Source: Fibrobacter sp. (GTDB taxonomy: Bacteria > Fibrobacterota > Chitinivibrionia > Chitinivibrionales > Chitinispirillaceae). From it: a stretch of DNA of 37,870 nucleotides. Each line of letters begins with the position of its first letter. Positions within the stretch are counted from its first letter, which is position 1. Shown one piece after another: positions 24,937 through 34,544 of this stretch. The notes beneath the pieces are model-generated. The model was not told the origin of the DNA. It did not search any database and saw only the letters and a list, made by a program, of their open reading frames with translations. Location: contig JAAYEB010000204.1 in assembly GCA_012728995.1 (NCBI GenBank), positions 1 to 37,870 of the forward strand, given 5' to 3'. The translations under genes were made by a program, and so were the position numbers.

Positions 24937-26381
24937 TACTCACCTGTAGAATGGACAATATCCAGAAATGCATCTATTATGTTTGGATCGAATTGCTTCC
25001 CTTTCTCTTTTTTCAAAATACTGAATGCGACTTCCTGTGACAGAGATTTTCTATATGGTCTGTCTGATGTCATAGCTTCAAAAGCATCAGAAACAGAAAG
25101 TATTCTGGCCCCAAATGGTATTTCGGTTCCTGATATTCCTGTAGGATAACCGCCCCCACAATAAAATTCATGATGATGAAGGACCATAGGAACAAGAGAC
25201 TTTAAAAAAGGAACATCAGCAATTATTCTGGCACCAAGTTCGGGATGTTTTTTAATCTCTTCAAATTCCCTGTCAGTTAATTTCCCGGCCTTGTTAAGAA
25301 TCTGCTCACTTATTCCTATTTTTCCAATATCATGCAATAAACCAGCATATTTCACCAACTCAATTTCCTGGTCAGGAAGTCCCAGATGTCTGGCTAACAC
25401 AACAGTATATTTCATGACATTTTCAGAATGTCCATGTGTATATTCGTCTTTGGCTTCAACGGCCAGCGCAAAAGCACGTATGGTTTTAAGATAATTATCT
25501 CTTATATTCTGATACAAACGGACGTTTTCAATGGAAATACTTGCCTGCGATGCCAATACATTTATAATCTCAAGGTCAAGATTCGTAAAAGGTTGTCTAT
25601 TTGCAAATCTTACAAGGCTTAAAACACCCACAATTCTCGACGGCGTTTTCAAGGGGAAAGAAATAAAAGACTTGAATTCAGGTGGAATGGGAAGAAGCCC
25701 AGAAGGAAGTACATTAACTCCCGATTCGATTACGATTGGTTCTTCTCTGGATAACACCCATCTGGCAGCATTTGTGAGAGCCTGATTAACCCACAATTTT
25801 TTTTCAACCTTGCCACAGGTTTCAGAAATTGAAAGCCGGCCGCTTGAATCATTGATCAGTAAAGCTCCACCGTCAGCCTTGGACATCTTTATGGAATAAT
25901 TCAAAAACTTTTTATCAAGTTCTGCAATATCCAGAGTAGATGTAAGGACTTTCGTAACTTCATGTAAAGATACCAGTTTAGAAAAGAGAAGATTTTCCTC
26001 CTCCAACTGTTTACTGATTATCGCCCTTCGTACCTTTTCTCCAATCTCTTCAAGATGAAAAGGTTTTGTAAGATAGTCATATGCACCAAGTTTTAAAGCT
26101 TCAATTGCAGTATCCAGTGTCGGAAATCCGGTAGTTATGAGAACTGGAATGGTACTGTTATTTTTTTTAATTATTTTTAAAAGATCAACACCTGTTATAC
26201 CCGGCATTTTAATATCTGTAATCACAAGATCAACACTTTTATCTTCAAGAACTTCCAAAGCCTGTTCAGCACATTGCACAGTAAAAACTGAGTATCCCCT
26301 CTTTTTAAGATACTGCCCTAGAATGTTACATATTGAGACCTCATCATCTACTATTAGAATATGTGTAAACTCAGAATTCAT
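24936..26381 (-). CDS. Response regulator REC-GAF-HD-GYP, c-di-GMP phosphodiesterase family
   Basis: 481 residues. Receiver 7-122 with acidic pair D12-D13, phospho-acceptor D56 and K106; GAF domain about 150-290; HD-GYP domain about 300-475. The HD-GYP core has GLLHDIGKIG (H350, D351), H379, the HHH at 402-404, and SDAFEAMTSDRPYR. The signature normally reading HHExxDGxGYP is HHEFYCGGGYP, with Cys at 408 in place of Asp. The protein probably hydrolyses c-di-GMP under control of phosphorylation and a GAF ligand, though the altered residue leaves activity to be tested. It overlaps kdsB by 11 bases and the HhH gene by one. Confidence 0.93.
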   Translation of the reverse strand: MNSEFTHILIVDDEVSICNILGQYLKKRGYSVFTVQCAEQALEVLEDKSVDLVITDIKMPGITGVDLLKIIKKNNSTIPVLITTGFPTLDTAIEALKLGAYDYLTKPFHLEEIGEKVRRAIISKQLEEENLLFSKLVSLHEVTKVLTSTLDIAELDKKFLNYSIKMSKADGGALLINDSSGRLSISETCGKVEKKLWVNQALTNAARWVLSREEPIVIESGVNVLPSGLLPIPPEFKSFISFPLKTPSRIVGVLSLVRFANRQPFTNLDLEIINVLASQASISIENVRLYQNIRDNYLKTIRAFALAVEAKDEYTHGHSENVMKYTVVLARHLGLPDQEIELVKYAGLLHDIGKIGISEQILNKAGKLTDREFEEIKKHPELGARIIADVPFLKSLVPMVLHHHEFYCGGGYPTGISGTEIPFGARILSVSDAFEAMTSDRPYRKSLSQEVAFSILKKEKGKQFDPNIIDAFLDIVHSTGE

Positions 26382-27105
26382 ACCCGGCTTCTACCTGTTT
26401 ACGAAAATTTCGCAGATCTTCTGGTGTATCTATGCCAACAGAATTAAAATTTTTTATTAGACATTTAATTTTCATTCCATTTTCAAGCGCACGAAGTTGT
26501 TCCAGATTCTCTCTTTTTTCAAGCTCTCCCTGAGGAAAACAGCAGAATTTTTCAAGCCCTCCTGCTGTAAAACCATAGATTCCTTTATGTTTTAAAAAAT
26601 AACCCTCTTTTGTCAAATCGTATGGTATCGGTGATCTTGAAAAGTATAGTGCTTCACCCTCTCTGTTTAATACAACTTTTACAGTATGAGGACAATCAAT
26701 TTCTTTTATTGTAGCATGGGAGACAACTGTTAGCAAGGTATTATTGTCAATTTTTTTTAACTCACTTACCAGATTGCGTAAAATTTTCGCAGGTATACCT
26801 GGTTCATCACCTTGCAAATTTACGACGTGCGTACAGTTTTTTTTGTGTACAACTTCATGTACTCTGTCAGTTCCCCTGGAGTGATCTGCAGAAGTCATAA
26901 CTGCATTCCCTCCATTTTTCTCAACTATATTAAGTATCCTCTCGTCATCAGTTGCAACAATAACCGAATCAAATGCTCCTGAACGATAAGCACAATTGTA
27001 TACCCACACAATCAACGGAATTCCATTAATCTCACAAAGTGGCTTTCCAGGTAATCTTGTTGATCCATATCTGGCAGGTATAACACACATAACATAATCT
27101 GACAT
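26371..27105 (-). CDS. kdsB: 3-deoxy-manno-octulosonate cytidylyltransferase
   Basis: 244 residues, full length. Signature motifs are IPARYGSTRLPGKPL (nucleotide binding), ATDDERI, VNLQGDEPGI and YFSRSPIPYD. KdsB activates Kdo with CTP for lipopolysaccharide inner-core synthesis, which shows that the organism is a diderm with Kdo-containing LPS. GGAGA lies close before the ATG. It heads a run of closely spaced or overlapping minus-strand genes down to 19346; its 3' end overlaps the HD-GYP regulator. No other LPS gene is adjacent. Confidence 0.97.
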   Translation of the reverse strand: MSDYVMCVIPARYGSTRLPGKPLCEINGIPLIVWVYNCAYRSGAFDSVIVATDDERILNIVEKNGGNAVMTSADHSRGTDRVHEVVHKKNCTHVVNLQGDEPGIPAKILRNLVSELKKIDNNTLLTVVSHATIKEIDCPHTVKVVLNREGEALYFSRSPIPYDLTKEGYFLKHKGIYGFTAGGLEKFCCFPQGELEKRENLEQLRALENGMKIKCLIKNFNSVGIDTPEDLRNFRKQVEAGYEF

Positions 27106-27689
27106 ACTTTCTCCAAATCATTTTAGAAATTTCCACATTTCCAGACTCATTATGAAATACTCATCAGATCAGAAATTAAATGAGCCAAAAACAGTAATTT
27201 TATAACCATTATAAATAACTTCTAAACAGCCGCTCCATATTCTCCATTTTAGATGAATTGCATTACCCCTAAAAACTCCTTTTTTGCAGCAAGTGAACCC
27301 AACGATTTCATACAAAAACTTTTAAGTGAAGCGTTTAACTAATTATCACCACTTGGGTGAAAAAACCTTCGTTCACTGATCAATTCTGGACTGTTGTAAA
27401 CATCCAATAAAGCGATAAAACTGTTTACTAACGTTTTCTAATATCTCCAAATATTTATTGATATTCAAATCGAATCAGTTTATAAACAATAACTGTTCGA
27501 ACAATCAATCGTTATTTGTAAAAGGTATTCGGTGTGGGAATATCATATCTGCCAGCAGTCCCTCCTGATCTACCTTTTTTTCATGGAAGAATTGTTAAAT
27601 AATATTGAGAGACAATAATCACAGAAGGTCCCCCTGTTAGTAGTAAACCAATCAATGTTATTCAGTTATACTTCTTACAGAAACAATTA
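27106..27689. other. 584-bp spacer upstream of the kdsB-pil operon
   Basis: No gene is supported on either strand. A possible minus-strand promoter for kdsB is TTTAGA (27226-27221) and TATAAA (27204-27199) spaced 16 bases. A perfect palindrome TGTTCGAACA lies at 27494-27503 and the short hairpin TCACC-ACTTG-GGTGA near 27340-27355. No convincing terminator for gatC is seen. The length is unusual for this compact window. Confidence 0.35.
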
Positions 27690-27977
27690 TCAGTAATCAA
27701 TAATTTTTGGTACTGCAAAATAATTGTTTTTTACATCAGGCCCATTCTGTAAAAGCATATCAGAAGTAAGTGACTGTGCTTCAGTATCACTTCTTAAAGG
27801 ATCATGTTCAGGAGCAATAAAACATGTAGGCTCAATATTGTTTGTTTCAACGCTGTTCAGTTGTTCTACATAATTCAATATCGATCCCAAACTTACTGTA
27901 AATGTTTCAAGTTCCTCTTGTGATAATTTCAGTCGTGCCAGTTTTGCGATATGAAGTACATGCTGCCGATCAATCAT
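27690..27977 (-). CDS. gatC: Glutamyl-tRNA(Gln) amidotransferase subunit C
   Basis: 95 residues, normal length. The pattern HIAKLARLKLSQEEL near the N-terminus, ILNYVEQLNSVET and the C-terminal FAVPKIID are GatC hallmarks. GatC holds the GatA amidase and GatB kinase together in the complex that makes Gln-tRNA from Glu-tRNA. GAGGTG lies just before the ATG. It follows pcrA by 11 bp. gatA and gatB are not in the window; only a long spacer follows, so the subunits are encoded separately here. Confidence 0.95.
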   Translation of the reverse strand: MIDRQHVLHIAKLARLKLSQEELETFTVSLGSILNYVEQLNSVETNNIEPTCFIAPEHDPLRSDTEAQSLTSDMLLQNGPDVKNNYFAVPKIIDY

Positions 27978-27988
27978 AAATCACCTCA

Positions 27989-30223
27989 TTATACAGATTC
28001 AAAGTTTGCAAATTTAGCCATCAATTTTTTTCGAGAACCATTATTAAAAAGTACAGTTAATTTCATATCATCACCAAAGCCGCTAATACTCAGAATTCTC
28101 CCACGGCCATAAGTTTTATGTTTAACATGCTGTCCCATTCGAAACTCTATTGTATCCTGAGAGAAATCATCAAATCCAGGATCATTAAAAACCTTCCGTT
28201 TTTTTTGTGGTTTTTCTCTTGTTTCAGTTTCAAACCGCGGCTTAAATCCATTAGATCCATTTTCGATAAAAATACTGCTATCTATATAATTGTAGAGTTC
28301 GGAAGGGATGGTGTTTAAAAATCTTGACTGTGTACTTGGGAGCAAATCACCAAAACGCCATCTGTAATCTACATATGAACATTCAAGATTTTCCATTGCA
28401 CGGGTAAGGCCCACATAAAAAAGCCTTCTTTCTTCTTCAATTGCAGAATCATCATCAAAATTTTGTCGTGATGGTATGATTCCATCCTCAAGACCAACTA
28501 AAAATATGTGTTTGAACTCAAGTCCTTTTGCGCAGTGAAGAGTCATGAGATTAACTGAATTTTCTTTTTTTTCCCAACAATCAACATCACTGACTAAAGA
28601 GATCTCTTCAAGAAAACTTGAAAGCTTTCGATTCTGGCCCTCACTGGACCATATTGTCAAGGCATTAATCAATTCGTTGATATTTTCAATTCTTGCTGAT
28701 GCTTCTTCCGTATTCAGACTTGTTAACATATCCATGTATCCGGAAAAGTGCAGCAATTGTTTGAGAATTTCATCCGGAGATTCACCAGACTTTTCCATTT
28801 CAATTAAAATTTCAAAAAGGGATTTCAAATCAGAAAAGCCCTTCTGATAACGGCTGCCAAGTGCAGAAATATCAGATCTCATTAAAGCTTCAAGCATTGA
28901 GCAATTCAATTTTCTGGAGCTTTGTATCAAAGTGTCCCTTGCTTTATCCCCCAGTCCTCTGGCTGGAACATTCATTATTCTGCCAAAGCTCTCATCATCA
29001 CATGGATTTATTATCAATCTAAGATATGCTATACAGTCTTTTACTTCTGCCCTTTCATAAAATCCTGTTCCACCAACCAGTACGTAGGGAATTCTATGTT
29101 TTCGGAATGCTTCCTCAAAAGATCGGGACTGTGCATTTGTCCTGAATAAAATGGCAATTTCACCCAGCATTGTTTTTGTGTCATTAATAGAACAGATTTT
29201 TTTTGCAATTGATTCAGCTTCCTGCCTGTTATCGCGATATCTGGTTAGAATGACTTTTTCGCCCGATGTCCGATCAGTCCACAGTTTTTTTGAAGCCCGT
29301 ATTTTATTATCCATTATTGCAGCATTTGCAAAATCCAGTATGTGTTTTGTTGATCTGTAATTTTGCTCCAGCTTGAAGACCTTTGTATCTGGATATTGCC
29401 GCTCAAAGGAGAGGATATTCTCTATTTGTGCACCGCGCCATCCGTATATGCTCTGGTCATCATCACCAACAACAAAAATTTTATTATTATTACCTACAAG
29501 CATTTTCAAAAAAAGAAACTGGGTGTAGTTCGTATCCTGATACTCATCAACAAGGACATATTTGAACATGTTTCTATATTTAAGGAGAACGTTTTCATTT
29601 TTACGAAATATCAATACAGTCTGCATTAAAAGGTCATCAAAATCCATTGCCTGTTGTTTGTGTAGCATTTCCTGATAAGATTTATATACCCTTAAGACTT
29701 CCTGTTCATAATATCCTTTAACACTGTTTTGAAGATCTTCTGGCAGAAGGCATAGATTTTTATATTTTGAAATTGCATTATGAATCTGTTTTGGCGGCAT
29801 ACTGCGATCGTCAATTTCCAGATTTTTAAGAACTTTTTTCAACAAGGAGATCTGATCACTTCTATCATAAATAGTAAATGAAGGTGTGTAATCAATATTT
29901 AGGCATTCTCTTCTTAAAATTCTTGCACATAATGAGTGAAAAGTGCCAATCCATAGACCATCAACCGAAACATTTACCAGATTTTCTACTCTCTGTCTCA
30001 TTTCTCCGGCAGACTTGTTTGTAAATGTTGCTGCAAGAATCTGCCATGGATTAATCCCTTTTTCGATTAAAAAAGCAATTTTTGCCGTTAAGACACGTGT
30101 TTTTCCTGTGCCGGCACCCGCAAAAACCAATTGAGGTCCATTGCAGTATTCTACAGCTTCACGTTGAACCTTGTTTAGTATCATTCTGTTTATAACCGGC
30201 AAATTTTGAAAATTTTCAATCAT
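27989..30223 (-). CDS. pcrA: UvrD/PcrA-family superfamily 1A DNA helicase
   Basis: 744 residues with the full set of UvrD motifs: AGAGTGKTRVL (Walker A), FTNKSAGEMRQRV, DEYQDTN, GDDDQSIYGWRGA, EQNYRST, TLHCAKGLEF and VGLTRA. The C-terminal tail (about 690-744) has VKHKTYGRGRILSI, the Tudor-like domain of PcrA that contacts RNA polymerase. Roles in the family are nucleotide-excision repair, displacement of RecA and RNA polymerase. Its start overlaps the end of pilB by eight bases, and gatC follows; PcrA next to GatC is an odd functional mix but typical of this compact operon. Confidence 0.95.
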   Translation of the reverse strand: MIENFQNLPVINRMILNKVQREAVEYCNGPQLVFAGAGTGKTRVLTAKIAFLIEKGINPWQILAATFTNKSAGEMRQRVENLVNVSVDGLWIGTFHSLCARILRRECLNIDYTPSFTIYDRSDQISLLKKVLKNLEIDDRSMPPKQIHNAISKYKNLCLLPEDLQNSVKGYYEQEVLRVYKSYQEMLHKQQAMDFDDLLMQTVLIFRKNENVLLKYRNMFKYVLVDEYQDTNYTQFLFLKMLVGNNNKIFVVGDDDQSIYGWRGAQIENILSFERQYPDTKVFKLEQNYRSTKHILDFANAAIMDNKIRASKKLWTDRTSGEKVILTRYRDNRQEAESIAKKICSINDTKTMLGEIAILFRTNAQSRSFEEAFRKHRIPYVLVGGTGFYERAEVKDCIAYLRLIINPCDDESFGRIMNVPARGLGDKARDTLIQSSRKLNCSMLEALMRSDISALGSRYQKGFSDLKSLFEILIEMEKSGESPDEILKQLLHFSGYMDMLTSLNTEEASARIENINELINALTIWSSEGQNRKLSSFLEEISLVSDVDCWEKKENSVNLMTLHCAKGLEFKHIFLVGLEDGIIPSRQNFDDDSAIEEERRLFYVGLTRAMENLECSYVDYRWRFGDLLPSTQSRFLNTIPSELYNYIDSSIFIENGSNGFKPRFETETREKPQKKRKVFNDPGFDDFSQDTIEFRMGQHVKHKTYGRGRILSISGFGDDMKLTVLFNNGSRKKLMAKFANFESV

Positions 30224-32102
30224 CCTGTGTTGCTCCCAATACCTGCTCTATAGATGTAAGGCCATTAATAACTTTCAACAGCCCATCACGCCGAAGAGTG
30301 TTAAAATTTCCTCTCTTTAGAAGATAATCTTTGATCTGCTCAGATGGAACCCTTTGAAGAACAAGTTTTGTAACATTTGGATCCGGAGTTAGTAACTCAT
30401 ACAATCCTATTCTTCCTTTAAACCCGGTTCCATTACAGTATTTGCATCCTTTTGCCCTGTAAAATGTAATTTCCTGTCCAATACCCAGTTTTTCCAGCAA
30501 TTCCGGTTCAGCTATATAAGGTTCCTTACATTTTGCACAGAGTTTCCGGACCAGCCGTTGTGCCATAATTCCAATAACTGTTGAAGTTATCAAATATGGT
30601 TCAAGTCCCATATCCAGCAAACGTGTGAAAGCACTGGCTGAATCGTTGGTATGAAGAGTAGAAAATACAAGATGTCCTGTTAATGATGCCTGAATTGCCA
30701 TTTCACATGTTTCAAGATCACGCATTTCCCCTATCATTATAATATCGGGATCCTGCCTTAGAATCGATCGCATACCCTCGGCAAATGTAAAGCCGGATCT
30801 TGGGGTAATCTGTCCCTGACTTATTCCATCAAGATTGAACTCAACCGGATCTTCCATTGTCACAATATTTTTTGAAATATCATAAATTTTCTGAAGTGCG
30901 GAATAGAGTGTTGAACTTTTTCCACTTCCGGTGGGTCCTGTTACAAGAATAATCCCATCAGGCTTATGAATGATTTCATCAAAATCTTTAAGTGTACCAG
31001 GCAATAAACCAAGCTGATTTAATGTGAGATTGTTTGCATAAGGATCAAGAATACGCATTACGATTTTTTCATTAACACCGCGGTTTCTTGTCATAACAGG
31101 ATAAGAAGAAACACGAAGATCAACTTCACGTCCCTGAAATCTTATCTGAAACCTTCCATCCTGCGGTTTCCTTTTTTCTGCGATATCCATACCCGACATG
31201 ATTTTTAAACGTGAAATTATCTGGGCCCTCAATTGCAACGGAATAGGGTTTTTCTCCTTTAGTTCTCCATCAATACGATAACGAAGCCTCAGATATTTTT
31301 CCAGTGGTTCAATATGTATGTCTGATGCCCCTTCAACGATTGCCTGATTTATAAGAAGGTTTACAATTTTTACGACCTGTGCACCCTCTTCATCGGTTAA
31401 ATTTTCAACATCTTCCTCTCTTTTAATCACATCAAGCTCTTCATGACCCGAAATTTCTCCAAGCAGTTGGGTCATGTCTTCCAAACCACTGGCATAGTTT
31501 TTATCGATTGCATTAAGAATATTTTTCTCTGTAGCAATAACGGGTTCTATTTCTTTTCCGGTTTTAAATTTCAAATGATCAATTGTGCGTAAATTTGTAG
31601 GATCAGCCATGGCAAAGGTAATCACACCATTTTTTTCATACAATGGAATTACTTTATTTTTTCTTGCCATTTCTTCAGGTATGATCTGCAGAAGTGATTG
31701 TGAAAAAACAAAATTGTCGAGAATAACATGTTGAATGTCAAGTTGTGCACTGAGAATATCTGCCAGCTTTGATTCCGAAATAAAACCAAGTTTTGTAAGA
31801 CATTTCCCCAACCTCAGACCGGTTTTACGCTGCTCTTCAAGTCCAGCTTTCAATTGGCATTCAGTAATCAAACCCTGATCTATTAATACCTCACCAATTC
31901 TTTTTTTATGATCCAGATGAATCTGTTGTCCAAGAACGCTGGAAAGTTCCTCATCACTTATATACCCAAGTTTTACAAGGATAGTACCAAAGCTTATTCC
32001 TGTTCTCTTATGTTCCTGAAGAGCAAACAGTAATTGTTCCTGAGAAATCAGGCCTTGCGCAATTAAGATTTCACCCAGTTTCTTTCGGCGTTTTTCTATC
32101 AT
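30216..32102 (-). CDS. pilB: Type IV pilus extension ATPase PilB with tandem MshEN domains
   Basis: 628 residues. Two consecutive MshEN repeats lie at about 9-62 and 69-122; the second follows the c-di-GMP-binding consensus closely (RIGEVLIDQGLI, LEEQRKTGLRLGKCL), while the first has small deviations (K for R, FG for LG). A GSPII_E N2 domain follows, then the ATPase: GPTGSGKSSTLYS (Walker A), EDPVEF (Asp box), MIGEMRDLET (Walker B) and STLHTNDS (His box). A zinc-binding CAKC...CKYC pair is present. PilB hexamers power pilus assembly. It lies between thiL and pcrA, away from pilM/N; pilT and pilC are absent. Confidence 0.95.
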   Translation of the reverse strand: MIEKRRKKLGEILIAQGLISQEQLLFALQEHKRTGISFGTILVKLGYISDEELSSVLGQQIHLDHKKRIGEVLIDQGLITECQLKAGLEEQRKTGLRLGKCLTKLGFISESKLADILSAQLDIQHVILDNFVFSQSLLQIIPEEMARKNKVIPLYEKNGVITFAMADPTNLRTIDHLKFKTGKEIEPVIATEKNILNAIDKNYASGLEDMTQLLGEISGHEELDVIKREEDVENLTDEEGAQVVKIVNLLINQAIVEGASDIHIEPLEKYLRLRYRIDGELKEKNPIPLQLRAQIISRLKIMSGMDIAEKRKPQDGRFQIRFQGREVDLRVSSYPVMTRNRGVNEKIVMRILDPYANNLTLNQLGLLPGTLKDFDEIIHKPDGIILVTGPTGSGKSSTLYSALQKIYDISKNIVTMEDPVEFNLDGISQGQITPRSGFTFAEGMRSILRQDPDIIMIGEMRDLETCEMAIQASLTGHLVFSTLHTNDSASAFTRLLDMGLEPYLITSTVIGIMAQRLVRKLCAKCKEPYIAEPELLEKLGIGQEITFYRAKGCKYCNGTGFKGRIGLYELLTPDPNVTKLVLQRVPSEQIKDYLLKRGNFNTLRRDGLLKVINGLTSIEQVLGATQDD

Positions 32103-32125
32103 GCAAACCTGCCATTAAATTAAGT

Positions 32126-33133
32126 TCAAATACCGGTTCTGTTGATATGATCCCAGCTTCCCGCAGACAGTTCTTTGTACTCACCAGCATCATTACAGAC
32201 CAACACTCCATGATGATTATTCGTGAATTTACCCAGGTACAGAGATTCCACTCCCGAACAAATCTCTTTTGGATTTAAATCTGGTGATACTGCATAAAGC
32301 AGATGGTAATCTTCACCCCCATGCATGAACCACTCTTGCCATCCTGTACCCAGTTTTTTACTTAATTGTATCATTGTATCAGGTATTTGTATATTTTTGG
32401 TTTCTAAATCAAGCCCAAGATTATTTTCATAGGCAAGCGTTGCACAATCTTTGGACAAACCATCAGAGAGATCCATCATTGCATGAACATGTTGATTTTC
32501 AGCCAGGATGCGTCCCAGCGTTACCTGTGGAACAGGTCGTACATGATTATTTACCAAAGTCGGGAATAAAGCAGAAGCGTCTTTTCTTCCCCATTTTTTC
32601 AACGCATCCAGTCCAGCTGCACTTAAACCCGGAACTCCGGAAACCCACAAAAGATCGCCATTCTGTATACCTTTTCTAGTAACAACACGTACAGAAGCTC
32701 TACCGATAAGTGTTATCCCGATTATCCACTGATTTCCAACAGACAAATCGCCACCAACTATAGAAAATTCCCATTTTTTACATGCTTTCGAAAAACCATT
32801 ATACAGTTGAAAGATAGATTCTTTGATGTTTTTACATCTGTCTGGGAACACCAGTTGAATTAGTGCACTGTCGGGCACTGCACCCATTGCTGCGCAATCG
32901 CTGATATTTGAAACCATCGCGCGATACCCTACTTCTTCCATACACATTGTATTTAAATCAAAATGTGTATTTTCCACACTCGTATCAGCAGTGAATATCA
33001 GCTTTTCATTATAGCACAAACGAACTGCAGCATCATCACCAATACCTGTTTCCCATACACTGTTTTTTATGTTCAAATTATCTTTTAGTTCAGCTAAAAG
33101 CTCATATTCACCTGATGGAAACTTTTTTCTCAT
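32126..33133 (-). CDS. thiL: Thiamine-monophosphate kinase
   Basis: 335 residues from the ATG at 33133, which has CGGAGAG five bases upstream; the in-frame TTG at 33151 would bury that site. ThiL motifs: GIGDDAAV, TADTSVENTHFD, GYRAMVSNISDCAAMGA, SIVGGDLS and MHGGEDYHLLYAV. The enzyme phosphorylates thiamine monophosphate to the active cofactor. It heads the thiL-pilB-pcrA-gatC set. No other thiamine gene is nearby. Confidence 0.96.
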   Translation of the reverse strand: MRKKFPSGEYELLAELKDNLNIKNSVWETGIGDDAAVRLCYNEKLIFTADTSVENTHFDLNTMCMEEVGYRAMVSNISDCAAMGAVPDSALIQLVFPDRCKNIKESIFQLYNGFSKACKKWEFSIVGGDLSVGNQWIIGITLIGRASVRVVTRKGIQNGDLLWVSGVPGLSAAGLDALKKWGRKDASALFPTLVNNHVRPVPQVTLGRILAENQHVHAMMDLSDGLSKDCATLAYENNLGLDLETKNIQIPDTMIQLSKKLGTGWQEWFMHGGEDYHLLYAVSPDLNPKEICSGVESLYLGKFTNNHHGVLVCNDAGEYKELSAGSWDHINRTGI

Positions 33134-33548
33134 GAAAACTCTCCGATTCAAGTGTGAAAATATAGGTTCTGAAACTGATAACCATTTAGTATTTTTGTTT
33201 AATATCGGTTAAACAATATATTGGAAACTCTTTTTTCAATTATTATTATTGCAGTAATCGCTTTGGAACCAGCATTTTTCACAAAAATATAAAACTTTTT
33301 TGAAAAAATGATTTCTTTCTTTATATCCTTTGCAAATCAGGTACGAACAAGGACACATACCAAATTTATGATTATGACTTTGGTTTCAGACTGCTTGCAT
33401 ACCAAAACCGCTATTTATTTTTTATGTAAGGTTGTCTGGTTGATTTTTTACAATAACTTCAACAGCTCACAAACAAACTGCAAAGGTTAGTTTGCTGCAG
33501 TAACCCTTTAATTTAACAATTATTATCTCTATTTATCCGGAGTAATTC
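33134..33548. promoter_or_regulatory. 415-bp divergent spacer, thiL/PfkB kinase
   Basis: It must contain promoters for both divergent genes. On the thiL side is the dyad GTTTAA-TATCGG-TTAAAC (33197-33214), a candidate operator. On the kinase side, CAAACT and AGTTTG near 33474-33495 can pair as a weak leader hairpin before the CCGGAG ribosome-binding site. No coding frame is supported. Confidence 0.35.
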
Positions 33549-34544
33549 ATGAACAATTCTCTTTCAAAAAATGCAAACGGTAAATACATCGCGGCAGCAG
33601 GTTCAGCACTTGTTGACATGTGTCTGATCGAGAGTGATGATTTTTTACAGGTTACTGGTGCTCCCAAAGGCGGAATGACTTTAGTGGATGGACACACAAT
33701 AAAACAGATACTCAGTAACACAACAAAATCTCCTGTTATTGTTCCTGGAGGCAGCGCCTGTAATACAATTCTAGGCATAGGCAAACTTGGTGGACAAGCC
33801 CGTTTTATCGGAAAACTCGGCAATGATGAACTTGGTTCAAAATTTCTTCAAGGACTTATAAATCATAATGTTGAACCTGTAATCCTGAAATCGGATTCAC
33901 CTACAGGACATGTTTTATCAATCATTACTCCTGATGCACAGCGTTCGATGTTTACCTATCTTGGTGCATCTTCAGAAACACGGCCTGAAGAAATTACTTC
34001 TGATCTGTTTTCAAATTGTGCTCTTGTTCATATTGAAGGGTATCTGCTTTTTAATAAAGATCTTATGACTGCCACCCTCAAAGCTGCAAAAGAAAATAAT
34101 GCATTGGTATCCCTTGATCTTGCCAGTTTTACAGTAGTTGAATCCGCCAGGGATTTCATCGAAGAAATATGTACAGAATATGTGGATATTTTGATAGCGA
34201 ATGAAGATGAAGCCAGGACATTTACGGGTTGTGATGATGAACAGAAAGCACTGGACAAACTATCACAAAAAGCCGATATCGCCGTATTGAAAGTCGGCAA
34301 AAGAGGAAGTTTTATTGCACACAAAAATAACAGAATTAAAATTGATCCTGTTGGTAATTGTGATGCAGTTGATACAACCGGCGCTGGCGATTTGTGGGCT
34401 GCCGGATTTTTATATGGACTTTTTAATGGTTTTTCTCTGGAAAAATGCGGAAAACTGGGATCCTGTTGCGGCTATGAAGTTTGTCAGGTAATTGGAGCCA
34501 CTATTCCTGATGAAGGCTGGGATAGAATAAAACAGATAATTTGA
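33549..34544 (+). CDS. PfkB-family carbohydrate or nucleoside kinase
   Basis: 331 residues; GGAG lies six bases before the ATG. The ribokinase-like fold shows in GGSACNTILGIGKLGG (substrate loop), GKLGNDELG, and the anion-hole motif DTTGAGDLWAAGFLYGL with the catalytic Asp. Sequence character (SALVDMCL near the N-terminus) is close to the adenosine-kinase-like/ribokinase branch, but the substrate is uncertain. It stands alone with spacers on both sides. Confidence 0.88.
   Translation: MNNSLSKNANGKYIAAAGSALVDMCLIESDDFLQVTGAPKGGMTLVDGHTIKQILSNTTKSPVIVPGGSACNTILGIGKLGGQARFIGKLGNDELGSKFLQGLINHNVEPVILKSDSPTGHVLSIITPDAQRSMFTYLGASSETRPEEITSDLFSNCALVHIEGYLLFNKDLMTATLKAAKENNALVSLDLASFTVVESARDFIEEICTEYVDILIANEDEARTFTGCDDEQKALDKLSQKADIAVLKVGKRGSFIAHKNNRIKIDPVGNCDAVDTTGAGDLWAAGFLYGLFNGFSLEKCGKLGSCCGYEVCQVIGATIPDEGWDRIKQII

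Noticed and set aside
27494-27503. TGTTCGAACA as part of a tRNA T-arm or a LexA box
   Set aside because: No acceptor, anticodon or D-arm pairing surrounds it, and the half-site order is the reverse of a GAAC-N4-GTTC LexA site.
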